A stretch of 12,776 bases of DNA from Alphaproteobacteria bacterium (GCA_030746295.1 JASLMY010000143.1:1-12776); one strand, 5' to 3'; numbered from the stretch's first letter, positions 1 to 7,595 are shown. Notes: a model not told the origin generated them from the sequence alone. Program-made: numbers and translations.

Positions 1-485
1 AGGGCGACCGTTCCCGGCACCGCCGCATCGTCGATCAGGACCACCGTGCGGAGCTCGGGCAGGCGGACGATATCCACGGTCTCGCCGCGGCCGATTGGGC
101 CACCGGCGATCTCTCCTAGGCGGGCCAGATAGTCGTTGGTGAGAAAGCGCGTCTGCGCGATCAGGACCTTGGCGGCCGACTTCTCCAGCACATAGGCGGC
201 CTCGTCGGCGCGAAGCCTGGCGTTGACGGGGACGACGAGGACCCCCAGCAGGGCGCAGGCGAACTGGGCGAAGACCCATTCGGGCGAGTTGACCAACCAC
301 ACCGCCACCCGGTCGCCCGGCCCACAGCCGAGCCCTTGCAAGGCGGCAGCCAGCCGTTCGACTTGCCGCGCTACCTCGGCATAGCTGTAGCGCCGTCCGT
401 CGGCGCCGACGACGGCCTCCTTCTCCGGCAGGCGGCGCGTCGTCCGGAGGTAGGCGTCGGCGACGGTGCGGGGGATCTCGGGCAA
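1..485 (-). CDS. AMP-forming acyl-CoA ligase, N-terminal part (cut by window edge)
   Basis: This is the first 161 codons of an adenylate-forming acyl-CoA synthetase; the rest lies beyond base 1. Members activate a carboxylic acid with ATP to an acyl-adenylate and then transfer it to CoA in the cytoplasm. The visible part matches the N-terminal subdomain: an RYSYAEV segment at residues 32-38, the GxGxGDRVAVWL strand-turn at 53-64, NSPEW at 66-70, and the PVNARL stretch at 86-91 that is strongly conserved in the family. The P-loop and the AMP-binding core motifs are in the missing part, so substrate class cannot be judged. I chose the TTG start at 485 because an AGAGGCGG ribosome site lies just before it and a stop closes the frame a little further up. 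It begins 19 bases after the ketoacyl synthase stop, so the two are surely co-transcribed. Family is clear; whether the substrate is a fatty, aromatic or hydroxy acid is not. Confidence 0.9.
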   Translation of the reverse strand, partial: MPEIPRTVADAYLRTTRRLPEKEAVVGADGRRYSYAEVARQVERLAAALQGLGCGPGDRVAVWLVNSPEWVFAQFACALLGVLVVPVNARLRADEAAYVLEKSAAKVLIAQTRFLTNDYLARLGEIAGGPIGRGETVDIVRLPELRTVVLIDDAAVPGTVA

Positions 486-504
486 GCGACCGCCTCTCGG
501 TGGC

Positions 505-1740
505 CTATTCCCGGGTGACGATCATGGAGGCGTTCTGGCCGCCGAAGCCGAAGGCGTTGACCTGCACAGTATCGACCTTGGTCTCGTGCGGCTCGTTGAT
601 GACGGCGTGGAACTCGACCTCGGGATCGACCTCCTTGGTGCCGGCGTTGGGGATGACGGCATTGGCCTTCATGCTGGCGAGACCGCCGTAAAGGCTCATG
701 ATCCCGGCCGCACCGGCGGTGTGGCCCAGGTGCCCCTTCACCGAGGCCACCGGCAGCGGCGTCTCGCGGCCGGCGAAGAGGCGGTTGATGGCGCGAGTCT
801 CGGCCGTGTCGCCGACCGTGGTGCCGGTACCGTGCGCCATCAGGGCGTCGATCTCGTCCGCGCCGCCGGGCAGGGCGGCGTCAGCCAGCGCCTCTTCCAT
901 CGCCACCTGCTCCCACTTGCCGTCGGGCTCGGGCGAGGAGGGGTGGTAGCCGTCCGCCATCGAGGCATAGCCGCGAATACGGGCGTGGATGGTGGCACCC
1001 CGCGCGCGGGCGCGGTCGGCCCGCTCCAGCACCAGCATGCCCGCACCCTCGGCCGGCATCACGCCGGTGCGATTAACGTCGAAGGGCAGGCAGGCCTTAT
1101 AGGGGTCGGGCTGCTGGGCGAACATGCCGTACTTGCCCATGGTCAGAATCTGTAGCTTGGTCCGGGTGCGGTCGCTGGCCCCGGTGATCGCCACGTCCAC
1201 CATCCCGGCCTCGATCATCCTGGCGGCGGTGCCGATGGCGTCGTGCGCCGAGGCGCAAGCGGTGCTGAGGGTCAGCGAGGGCCCGTGCAGGCCGTAATGC
1301 ATCACGATCTGGCTCGCGGCCATGTTGGGCCAGGCCTGGATCTGCAGCTTGCGGTCGGCACCGTCGGGTCCGATGGTGTCGAGGCCGTGCTGGGACTCGG
1401 CGAAGGACTCGGCGCCGGCCAATGCAGTACCTACGATCACGGCGGTCCGCCTGGGGTCGAGCTCGGTCAGGCCGGAGCTCTCGACCGCCTGCATCGCCGC
1501 CGCCATGGCGTACCAGGTGAAAGGGTCGCTGCCCTCGATCACCCGGTCGCTCATCCAGTCCTTCGGCTCGAAGTCCTTGACCAATGAGACCCAGGCGTAT
1601 TCCAGGCCCTCGTCGCCGGCCCAGGGCGCCGCGGTGACGGCGACGTGGGCCTCGGCCAGCTTGCGGTCGAACTCGTCGAAGTCGGTGCCGAGCGACGAGA
1701 CCACGCCGACCCCCGTGATCGCGACGTTTTCTATGGGCAT
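505..1740 (-). CDS. Beta-ketoacyl-ACP synthase, KAS II (FabF) type
   Basis: A complete 411-residue thiolase-fold condensing enzyme, the usual length for FabF. It catalyses decarboxylative Claisen condensation of malonyl-ACP (or a related extender) with an enzyme-bound acyl chain. The catalytic set is intact: Cys162 in STACASAHDA, His303 in AHGTGT, Lys335 and His340 in VKGHLGHTAGAAG, and the GFGG loop near residue 397 (NAFGFGGQNAS). The N-terminus VAITGVGVVSSLG is typical. The ATG at 1740 has a GGAGG eight bases upstream. The next gene, an acyl-CoA ligase, starts 19 bases after the stop. There is no ACP, ketoreductase, dehydratase or malonyl transferase in the window, so this is unlikely to be the housekeeping FabF; a role in secondary or modified acyl-chain synthesis is an inference. 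Its position behind a B12 mutase is unusual. Confidence 0.93.
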   Translation of the reverse strand: MPIENVAITGVGVVSSLGTDFDEFDRKLAEAHVAVTAAPWAGDEGLEYAWVSLVKDFEPKDWMSDRVIEGSDPFTWYAMAAAMQAVESSGLTELDPRRTAVIVGTALAGAESFAESQHGLDTIGPDGADRKLQIQAWPNMAASQIVMHYGLHGPSLTLSTACASAHDAIGTAARMIEAGMVDVAITGASDRTRTKLQILTMGKYGMFAQQPDPYKACLPFDVNRTGVMPAEGAGMLVLERADRARARGATIHARIRGYASMADGYHPSSPEPDGKWEQVAMEEALADAALPGGADEIDALMAHGTGTTVGDTAETRAINRLFAGRETPLPVASVKGHLGHTAGAAGIMSLYGGLASMKANAVIPNAGTKEVDPEVEFHAVINEPHETKVDTVQVNAFGFGGQNASMIVTRE

Positions 1741-1792
1741 CGCACGTGCCTCCGTCTCGCCGGGCGCCGGAACCGCTCGGCGTTTTGCAGAT

Positions 1793-1824
1793 AACCTATG
1801 GTTTCTTGGGGGATTATGCCCAAG
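1793..1824. promoter_or_regulatory. Two inverted repeats overlapping the promoter: operator candidates
   Basis: A perfect 6-bp inverted repeat, CTTGGG (1805-1810) and CCCAAG (1819-1824) around an 8-base spacer, straddles the -10 box of the promoter above. A second one, AACC-TAT-GGTT (1793-1803), sits just downstream of the predicted start site. A dimeric repressor bound at either would block initiation. No regulator gene is present in the window to assign it to; the operator role is inferred from symmetry and position only. Confidence 0.35.
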
Positions 1825-1842
1825 TCGGGCAGCCGTTGTAAA
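1813..1842 (-). promoter_or_regulatory. Candidate sigma70 promoter for ketoacyl synthase and ligase
   Basis: Read on the minus strand, TTTACA (1842-1837) and CATAAT (1818-1813) are separated by 18 bases; each hexamer matches consensus at five of six positions. This is one of the few AT-rich patches in this part of the window. Transcription would start near 1806, giving a leader of about 65 bases before the synthase ATG. It would allow the synthase and ligase to be expressed apart from the mutase genes upstream. Confidence 0.5.
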
Positions 1843-1860
1843 AGCCTTCGGCGGGGGCCC

Positions 1861-2271
1861 TTAACCGGAAGGGGCGAAGCCGGTCAGGCGCGCGGCGGCG
1901 TTGACGATGTCGCGCATCTGCGAGCCGGGCGGGTAGACCTCGACGCCGAGCTCCTCGAGCCGCTTCTTGGCCCAGGGCGGCACGACGCCGCCGACGAAGA
2001 TCGGCAGCTCGGGCAGGGCGGCTCGGACCTCGCCGATGACCCGCTCGGCGACCTCGACATGGCCGCCGATATGAAGGCCCAGCAGGTCGGCTTCCGACTC
2101 CGTCGCTGCCCGGATGACCTCGTCGGCCGTCAGCATGCCGGCCAGCTCGACCTCGTAACCGGCCTCGCCCAGGGCATGGGCGACAAGTTGCGGCCCGCGC
2201 CAGTGCCCGTCGAGGGCCGTCTTGGCGATGACGATGCGGGCGGTGTTGCGGCTTCGCTGCGGCTCTCGCAT
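1861..2271 (-). CDS. B12-binding small subunit of an acyl-CoA mutase
   Basis: A 136-residue cobalamin-binding domain of the kind that forms the C-terminal domain of methylmalonyl-CoA mutase and the separate small subunit of isobutyryl-, hydroxyisobutyryl- and pivalyl-CoA mutases. The DxHxxG motif, whose His is the lower axial ligand to cobalt, is present as Asp21-x-His23-x-x-Gly26 within KTALDGHWRG. The GG turn at 94-95 followed by VVPP is also typical. The second motif, S-x-L, which contacts the nucleotide tail, is not recognisable: His67 stands where the Ser is expected (LGLHIGGH) and the loop seems about two residues shorter. I favour ATG 2271, which has GGAG nine bases upstream; a GTG at 2289 gives six more residues but its GAGG is only one base away. 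It starts 21 bases after the large-subunit stop and would assemble with that protein. Confidence 0.88.
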   Translation of the reverse strand: MREPQRSRNTARIVIAKTALDGHWRGPQLVAHALGEAGYEVELAGMLTADEVIRAATESEADLLGLHIGGHVEVAERVIGEVRAALPELPIFVGGVVPPWAKKRLEELGVEVYPPGSQMRDIVNAAARLTGFAPSG

Positions 2272-2292
2272 GAGGCTGGGCTCCGGCACGCC

Positions 2293-3921
2293 TCACATGG
2301 CGATGGGCGACTTCCAGTCGCCGAAGACGTCGCGGAAGACGCCGCCGATCTCGCCCAGCGTGACCTCGGCGTCGAGTGCCTCCATCATGCACGGCATGAT
2401 GTTTTCGTCGCCGCGGCAGCCGGCTTCCAATGCTTTCAAGGCGGCGCCGGCACGGGCCTGGTCGCGGCTTTGGCGCACTTCTTCGAGGCGCCCCAGGGCG
2501 ATCTCGAAGGCGTCGTCGACGCCCATGAAGCCGTCGATCTGGTGCGGCGAGTCGTCTTCCGCGAAGGCGTTGACACCGACGACGATCTCCTCGCCCCGGT
2601 CCTGCGCCTCGAACTCGGCGATCTGGTTTTCCGCCGCCCGCGCCGCCAGCCAGCCGCTGTCGAGCGTCGCCAGATAGCCGCCCTGGTCCAGGATCTCGTC
2701 GCAGAAAGCGCGGCCGCGCTCGATGAGCTCAGCCGTCAGGCTCTCCACGTAGTAGGATCCGCCGAGTGGGTCGGCGACGGCGGTCAGGTTGGTCTCGTTC
2801 TGCAAGACCTGCTGAATGCGGACCGACATCTGGTGCGCGTGCTCGGACGGGATCGACAAGGCTTCGTCATATCCCGAGACGCCGAGCGACTGGATCCCGC
2901 CCAAGGCTCCGGCGAGGCCCATCAGCGTGCCCCGGACGATGTTGTTGAGCGGCTGCTGATAGGTCATGCGCGAGCCGGCGGTGACGCAGTGGATGCGCAT
3001 CCGGCAGGCTTTCTCGTCAGTGACGCCATAGCGCTCGGCGAGCAACATCGCCCACATCTTGCGGGCCGCGCGCATCTTCGAGGCCTCTTCGAAAATATCC
3101 ATGGAGAGGCGGAAGCTGACGCCGCCGATGCCACGCGCGACCTCGGCCACGTCGACCCGGCCACGGCGCACGATCTCGTCCAGATACTCGATCGCGTTGG
3201 CGAAGAGGGCACCCAGCTCCTGATACGCGTTCAGGCCGGAATCGGCGGCGTTGTAGCCGGCGATCGAGACCGGCACCCAGCGCGGCAGGTGGTCGTTGCA
3301 GAATTCGACGATATCGATGTTGAAGCGCAAGCCCGGCGCGGTCGGGATCTGCTGCTTGGGCACGCAGCCGATGTAGGTGAGGTTGAAGTCGCTCTGCCCG
3401 GTGCCGGGCAGCCGCGAGAGGTCGAGGCCGCGGCGCTTGGCCACCGTCCAATAGCCGGCCAGCGCGAAGGGCGCGTGCTGCACCACGCCGCCACCGGCGT
3501 GGCCGTAAGTGGCCTCGATCGGGATGCCGTCGAGGCAGATGGCGATGTCGCGCACGCTCTGCATCACAGCACCAGTCAGCCCGACGTCCTCCGCCCGGGC
3601 CACGACATCGGGGTGATCGACGTCGTAGAGGTGGTCGGCGGTGTTGCGGTCGTGCTCCATGATGAAGCCGGTCTCGCCGTGCGCCAGCAGCATCTTGATG
3701 CGCTCGTTCTCGTCCTCCGGCTTGCCGAAGCCGCTCAGCTGAAAGATCCGCCAGGGCTTGGTTCGGTAGCCGGTCGGATAGGCGCCGCGCAGGAAACGGC
3801 CCTCGCCGGGTGCCGTGTCGATGTCCGGGTCGTGCGCAGCCGGCACGTCGGCGGCGCGATAGTGGGGCTTCAGCGGTATGCCCGAGGCCGAGGTCCAGGC
3901 TTTGCGCGTCTCGTCAGACAT
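2293..3921 (-). CDS. B12-dependent acyl-CoA mutase, large (catalytic) subunit, divergent
   Basis: A 542-residue TIM-barrel subunit of the methylmalonyl-CoA mutase family, without the B12 domain, which is encoded separately just downstream. These enzymes make a 5'-deoxyadenosyl radical and move a thioester-bearing group between adjacent carbons. Family marks: YPTGY at 48-52, SGFG at 63-66, GTGQSD at 173-178, SIAGY at 219-223, DPLGGSYYVE at 384-393, and a C-terminal TLGEI...FRDVFG. Compared from memory with the P. shermanii enzyme, Tyr89 is Leu62, the Ala before FDLPT is Glu89, Arg207 is about Cys186 and His244 is Asn224. This argues against methylmalonyl-CoA as substrate; family and B12 dependence are secure, substrate is not. 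ATG 3921 has GGGAGG upstream and is preferred over the upstream in-frame start at 4008, which adds 29 unlikely residues. No MeaB/ArgK-type GTPase chaperone or epimerase is in the window. Confidence 0.9.
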   Translation of the reverse strand: MSDETRKAWTSASGIPLKPHYRAADVPAAHDPDIDTAPGEGRFLRGAYPTGYRTKPWRIFQLSGFGKPEDENERIKMLLAHGETGFIMEHDRNTADHLYDVDHPDVVARAEDVGLTGAVMQSVRDIAICLDGIPIEATYGHAGGGVVQHAPFALAGYWTVAKRRGLDLSRLPGTGQSDFNLTYIGCVPKQQIPTAPGLRFNIDIVEFCNDHLPRWVPVSIAGYNAADSGLNAYQELGALFANAIEYLDEIVRRGRVDVAEVARGIGGVSFRLSMDIFEEASKMRAARKMWAMLLAERYGVTDEKACRMRIHCVTAGSRMTYQQPLNNIVRGTLMGLAGALGGIQSLGVSGYDEALSIPSEHAHQMSVRIQQVLQNETNLTAVADPLGGSYYVESLTAELIERGRAFCDEILDQGGYLATLDSGWLAARAAENQIAEFEAQDRGEEIVVGVNAFAEDDSPHQIDGFMGVDDAFEIALGRLEEVRQSRDQARAGAALKALEAGCRGDENIMPCMMEALDAEVTLGEIGGVFRDVFGDWKSPIAM

Positions 3922-3979
3922 CGATCCGACCTCCCGCGATCCATCGTGCCGCCGTCCGCATCGCACCGGCTGCCAATGC

Positions 3980-4008
3980 ATGATGACCGTTTCGTGGATG
4001 CCCGGCAA
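3980..4008 (-). promoter_or_regulatory. Weak candidate promoter for the mutase operon in the divergent gap
   Basis: The gap 3922-4127 separates divergent operons. On the minus strand TTGCCG (4008-4003) and CATCAT (3985-3980) lie 17 bases apart, four of six matches each, and would give a leader of about 50 bases before ATG 3921. An AT-rich inverted repeat, AAAT-CGCA-ATTT (4007-4018), touches the -35 box, and an 8-bp palindrome GCGATCGC lies at 4037-4044. I see no convincing promoter for the plus-strand operon here. Low confidence. Confidence 0.28.
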
Positions 4009-4127
4009 ATCGCAATTTCGCGGCCAGCGGCCGGGGGCGATCGCGTTGATCGGGCCTCAGATTGCCATCATGCGCCCCGATGGCTACGATCCAAGCAGTA
4101 AGCTTCAGCCATACGGGGATTGTCAGG

Positions 4128-5516
4128 TTGAACGAATCGTCTTCGACCTCGGCAGCCTTGGCGCACGCTGTGGCGGTCCTGCAGCCAGACGACATTCCGG
4201 CTCGGGTCATGGCGGCGGCCAGCAGTCTTCTCAAGGATTGGATCGGGGTGGCGTTGGCTGGCTCGCAGACCCCTCAAGTGGAGAAACTCGTCGCATTGTC
4301 GCGCGACCTCAACCCCGGCGGGCCCTGCCATATCCTGGGATGGGACGTGAGGACCGGACCGCAAGAGGCGGCTTTGGTCAACGGCACCGCCGGCCAGGCG
4401 CTCGATTTCGACAATACTTCCGAAGCCAGCAATGCCTTCATTTCGAGCCCGGTTCTGCCGGCACTGTTCGCGCTGGCCAAGTTCCAGAAGGTGTCCGCCG
4501 CGACCTTCCTGACGGCATTTGTGGCCGGCGTGGAGGTGGAAACGAAGCTCGGCATCGCCCTCACGCCGGAGCACTATGACCGCGGCTGGCATACCACCTT
4601 CACGACGGGATCGATCGGCTCGGCCGCGGCAAGCGCCCGACTCTTGGGGCTGGACCCCGAAGCCACGAACTTCGCCATGTCCATCGCCTCGACCCAGACG
4701 TCGGGACTGCGCGTCCAATTCGGGACGGAAGTGAAGGCTATGCATGCGGGCCTCGCGGCGCGCGCCGGGCTTCTGGGGGCGATGGCGGCCCGGCGTGGTG
4801 TCGTCGCGAGCCACACCGCGCTCGAGGGTGAGAACGGATACCTCCAGATGTTCGCCGGCGAGGCCGCCACCGAGGCAACGCTCGCGTTCGGGGCGCCTTG
4901 GAGCCTCGTGGACCCCGGCCCGGAGTTCCGGATCTACCCCTGCTGCCAATGCATTCACCGCCCGATCGACGCGCTGCTGGGCATCATCGGGGAACACGGC
5001 ATTCGAGCCGAGGACGTGGCGTCCATACGCTGCGGCGTGTCGTTCTGGACGCCGGGCGTCGTGCGCTATGACCGGCCGCAGAACGGGCCGCAGGCGAAGT
5101 TCAGCATTCCCTATGTCCTGGCAAGAGTCCTTGCCAGCGGCGAAGGGCCTTTGCTGTCGGACTTCACCGACGACCGCGTAACCGACCCGTCGATCCTGCC
5201 GCTGGTCGAACGCATCTCCATTTACGTGCATCCGGAAATCGCGAGCCGTACCAGCGATTTCAGGGAGTTCGCCGAGCTGAATGTCCAGCTGAAGGGCGGG
5301 CGGGAGCTGACCAAGCGCGTCTATTCGCCGCGCGGCACGAAGGAGAGCCCAATCGGCGATGCCGATGTCGACCGAAAATTCCTGAGTGTAATGGGCGGCC
5401 TACTCGAACAATCCGAAGTGCAAGGCCTCGCGAGGGCGTTGGACGATTTCAGCGATCTGGCAGACGTGAGCGCTTTCCTGGACGTCCTCCCGGTTCTCGC
5501 GCGCAACGGGGAATAA
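4128..5516 (+). CDS. MmgE/PrpD family protein (lyase/epimerase of unknown substrate)
   Basis: A 462-residue member of the family that holds 2-methylcitrate dehydratase, cis-aconitate decarboxylase and iminodisuccinate epimerase. Characteristic segments are ALDFDNT near residue 91, GWHTTFTTGSIGSAAA at 154-169, GTEVKAMHAG at 199-208, YPCCQCIH at 270-277 and KFSIPY at 324-329. Residues matching the usual active site are Asp93, His155, Lys203 and His277. The His normally found in the HPSAPV-like motif is Phe104 here (AFISSPV), so the chemistry may differ. The start is uncertain: TTG 4128 has GGGGA eight bases upstream and fits family length; ATG 4080 and TTG 4062 are in frame but lack a ribosome site. 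HyuA follows after three bases, so this is the first gene of a three-gene operon. The substrate is probably a small polar acid, by family analogy. Confidence 0.88.
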   Translation: MNESSSTSAALAHAVAVLQPDDIPARVMAAASSLLKDWIGVALAGSQTPQVEKLVALSRDLNPGGPCHILGWDVRTGPQEAALVNGTAGQALDFDNTSEASNAFISSPVLPALFALAKFQKVSAATFLTAFVAGVEVETKLGIALTPEHYDRGWHTTFTTGSIGSAAASARLLGLDPEATNFAMSIASTQTSGLRVQFGTEVKAMHAGLAARAGLLGAMAARRGVVASHTALEGENGYLQMFAGEAATEATLAFGAPWSLVDPGPEFRIYPCCQCIHRPIDALLGIIGEHGIRAEDVASIRCGVSFWTPGVVRYDRPQNGPQAKFSIPYVLARVLASGEGPLLSDFTDDRVTDPSILPLVERISIYVHPEIASRTSDFREFAELNVQLKGGRELTKRVYSPRGTKESPIGDADVDRKFLSVMGGLLEQSEVQGLARALDDFSDLADVSAFLDVLPVLARNGE

Positions 5517-5519
5517 TTC

Positions 5520-7595
5520 GTGCTTCGACTTGGCTGCGATATCGGAGGCACCTTCACGGACTTCGTCTTGATCGACGATCAGTCGGCGAAGACATGGCAG
5601 CATAAGGTGCTCACCACTCGCGACGATCCCACTGTCGCGGTCATCGCCGGTCTGCAAGATCTGCTTCCGCTGGCAGAAGGTGCGGAGCTTACGGAAGTGA
5701 TCCATGGCACGACATTGGTGATCAACGCGCTGATAGAGCGAAAGGGCGCTCCCACGGCGCTCGTTACGACCGCGGGCTTCCGAGACGTCCTCGAGATCGC
5801 GCGCGAGTATCGCTACGAGGCCTACAGCGCGTCGCCGGTCGCTCCGCCCGCCCTGATCCCGCGCGAACGCAGGTTCGAGGTAGAGGAGCGGATGCTCGCC
5901 ACCGGTGCGGCATTGCAGGAGGTTTCGGTCGAAAGCATCGATGCTTTGCTGCCGGGTTTGAGAGCGCAGGGCATTGAATCCGTTGCCATCGCGCTTCTGC
6001 ATTCGTACCAGAATCGCGCGCACGAAGACCGGGTCGCCGAAATTCTACAAGAGAAGGCGCCGGAGCTCGTCTTGAGCCTTTCCACCGACGTCTTGCCCAC
6101 TGCGGGTGAGTACGAGCGCACCAGCACGACGGCGATCAATGCCTACGTCAAGCCGCTCTCGTCGCGCTATCTGAAGCGACTGGAAGAAAGGCTGCAGGGC
6201 TTAGAGGCTGAGTGCCGCCTGTTCGTCATGTTCTCCGAAGGCGGATTGGCAACGGCCGAGACGGCGGCGCGCTTTCCGGCCCGCATGGTTGAGTCGGGCC
6301 CGGTCGCAGGCGCCATTGCCGCCGCCGACAGCGCGAAGAACAGGCGCATCCCGAACCTGCTCTATTTCGACATGGGCGGAACGACCGCCAAGGGCTGTCT
6401 CGTGAGCAACGGCCAGGTGGTCACCACGCGCGAGTACGAGGTTGCGCGGGAGGACCGCTTCAAGGAAGGAAGCGGCCTGCCCCTGCATCTGCCGGTCGTG
6501 GACATGATCGAGATCGGTGCAGGCGGGGGCAGCCTGGCGCGCAAGAGCAGCCTCGGCCTCCTCCAGGTCGGACCGCAAAGCATGGGTTCTTCGCCGGGTC
6601 CGGCTTGCTACGACAACGGCGGCACCATGCCGACGGTTACGGATGCCGACCTCTTGCTGGGTTACATGGCTGCGGACCGATTCCTCGGCGGGCAGCTGCG
6701 GCTTCGCACAGATGCGGCCACGGCGGCCTTCGAACGGCTGGCCGAGGAGCTCGGGATGGATACCGTCGCGGCGGCCTGGGGCGTCCACGACGTGGTCAAC
6801 GAGAACATGGCGACCGCGTTCGACCGGTATGCGGTGGAGCACGGCGAAGACCTGAGCCAATACACGATGATGGCGGCGGGCGGCGCCGGGCCGGTCCATG
6901 CCTACTGGACGGCCAAGAAACTCGGTATCTCGCGAGTGCTCATTCCGCCGCAACCTTCGGTGTTCTCGGCGATGGGAATGGTGAACGCGCCTTTTGCGTT
7001 CGAGCTGACTGAAACCCGGGTCGTGCAGGTAGACGAGGCATTGCCCGAGGTCGCGGCGACGGTTCTCGCCTCGCTCAGAAGGCGGGTGCTGGAACAGCTT
7101 CCAAAGTGGCTGACGACCAGCGCCAAGATCCGCTGCGCCATAGCGGTTCGCTTCGTGGGCCAGAAGTTCACCATCGACATCCTCGACCTGGCAGACGATC
7201 CGAGCCAGTTCACCGCGAGCGCCATACGAAAGCGGTTCGAATCGCAGTACGACCTCGTCTACGGGCGCAGCATTTCAAGCGGACCGCTGGAGATCGTGGA
7301 CTGGACGTTGCGCGCGGAGCAATCCCGCGAAGCCGTCGCCGGCGCGCGGGAAGACATCAAGAGTGAGCGCCACGCCGCCGCTGGCACGAGGCGGGCCTAC
7401 TTCGGGCCCGAGCACGGCTTCCGCGATTGCCGGGTGACGACACGGCACGCAATGGAGTTCGCAGAGGTTATTTCAGGCCCGGTCTTGGTCGAGGAACCCC
7501 ATTCGACCCTGGTTGTCGGCCCGGAAGGAAGCGTCAGCGTCGCGCAGGACGGCACATTGGAAGTAAACATTGCCGAAGGCGGGAGCTCAAAGTGA
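5520..7595 (+). CDS. hyuA: Hydantoinase/oxoprolinase subunit A (HyuA family)
   Basis: A complete 691-residue protein of the ATP-dependent hydantoinase A / 5-oxoprolinase N-terminal / acetone carboxylase beta family, normal length. These subunits use ATP to activate (phosphorylate) a carbonyl substrate in a cytosolic complex with subunit B. The ASKHA-type nucleotide fold is clear: DIGGTFTD at 7-14, HGTTLVINA at 62-70, MVESGPVAG at 256-264, FDMGGTTAK at 283-291, GAGGGS at 333-338 and AGGAGPVHA at 453-461. The GTG start at 5520 has GGGGA upstream and lies three bases after the preceding stop; its own stop overlaps the start of the B subunit by four bases, indicating translational coupling. Candidate reactions are opening of a hydantoin or oxoproline-like ring or carboxylation of a ketone; sequence alone does not decide. 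The gene symbol names the family, not a proven activity. Confidence 0.93.
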   Translation: MLRLGCDIGGTFTDFVLIDDQSAKTWQHKVLTTRDDPTVAVIAGLQDLLPLAEGAELTEVIHGTTLVINALIERKGAPTALVTTAGFRDVLEIAREYRYEAYSASPVAPPALIPRERRFEVEERMLATGAALQEVSVESIDALLPGLRAQGIESVAIALLHSYQNRAHEDRVAEILQEKAPELVLSLSTDVLPTAGEYERTSTTAINAYVKPLSSRYLKRLEERLQGLEAECRLFVMFSEGGLATAETAARFPARMVESGPVAGAIAAADSAKNRRIPNLLYFDMGGTTAKGCLVSNGQVVTTREYEVAREDRFKEGSGLPLHLPVVDMIEIGAGGGSLARKSSLGLLQVGPQSMGSSPGPACYDNGGTMPTVTDADLLLGYMAADRFLGGQLRLRTDAATAAFERLAEELGMDTVAAAWGVHDVVNENMATAFDRYAVEHGEDLSQYTMMAAGGAGPVHAYWTAKKLGISRVLIPPQPSVFSAMGMVNAPFAFELTETRVVQVDEALPEVAATVLASLRRRVLEQLPKWLTTSAKIRCAIAVRFVGQKFTIDILDLADDPSQFTASAIRKRFESQYDLVYGRSISSGPLEIVDWTLRAEQSREAVAGAREDIKSERHAAAGTRRAYFGPEHGFRDCRVTTRHAMEFAEVISGPVLVEEPHSTLVVGPEGSVSVAQDGTLEVNIAEGGSSK

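Noticed and set aside
1837..1860. Intrinsic terminator after the small subunit (GCC-GAA-GGC followed by TTTT on the minus strand).
   Set aside because: A three-base stem is too short to be convincing, and the T-run belongs to the -35 region of the candidate promoter.
2293..3921. Plain annotation as methylmalonyl-CoA mutase.
   Set aside because: The family is right, but residues that bind the methylmalonyl carboxylate and carbonyl appear substituted, so the specific name is not supported.
4037..4044. GCGATCGC palindrome as a regulatory site.
   Set aside because: A single 8-bp palindrome in GC-rich DNA is easily expected by chance, and no second copy or spacing pattern supports a binding site.
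1798..4101. A 767-codon open frame on the plus strand across the mutase genes.
   Set aside because: It lies antisense to two well-supported mutase genes whose conserved motifs are read on the other strand. It is rich in Arg, Asp, His and Gly, as expected for a shadow of GC-rich coding DNA.
4068..5231. A 387-codon minus-strand frame opposite the PrpD-like gene.
   Set aside because: It is antisense to a recognised family member and its translation is Arg/His/Gly-rich without domain motifs.
7427..7591. A longer N-terminus for HyuB beginning at 7427.
   Set aside because: These 55 codons overlap hyuA in another frame, read as Arg/Gly-rich shadow, and a GTG with a good ribosome site at 7592 gives the standard family start.
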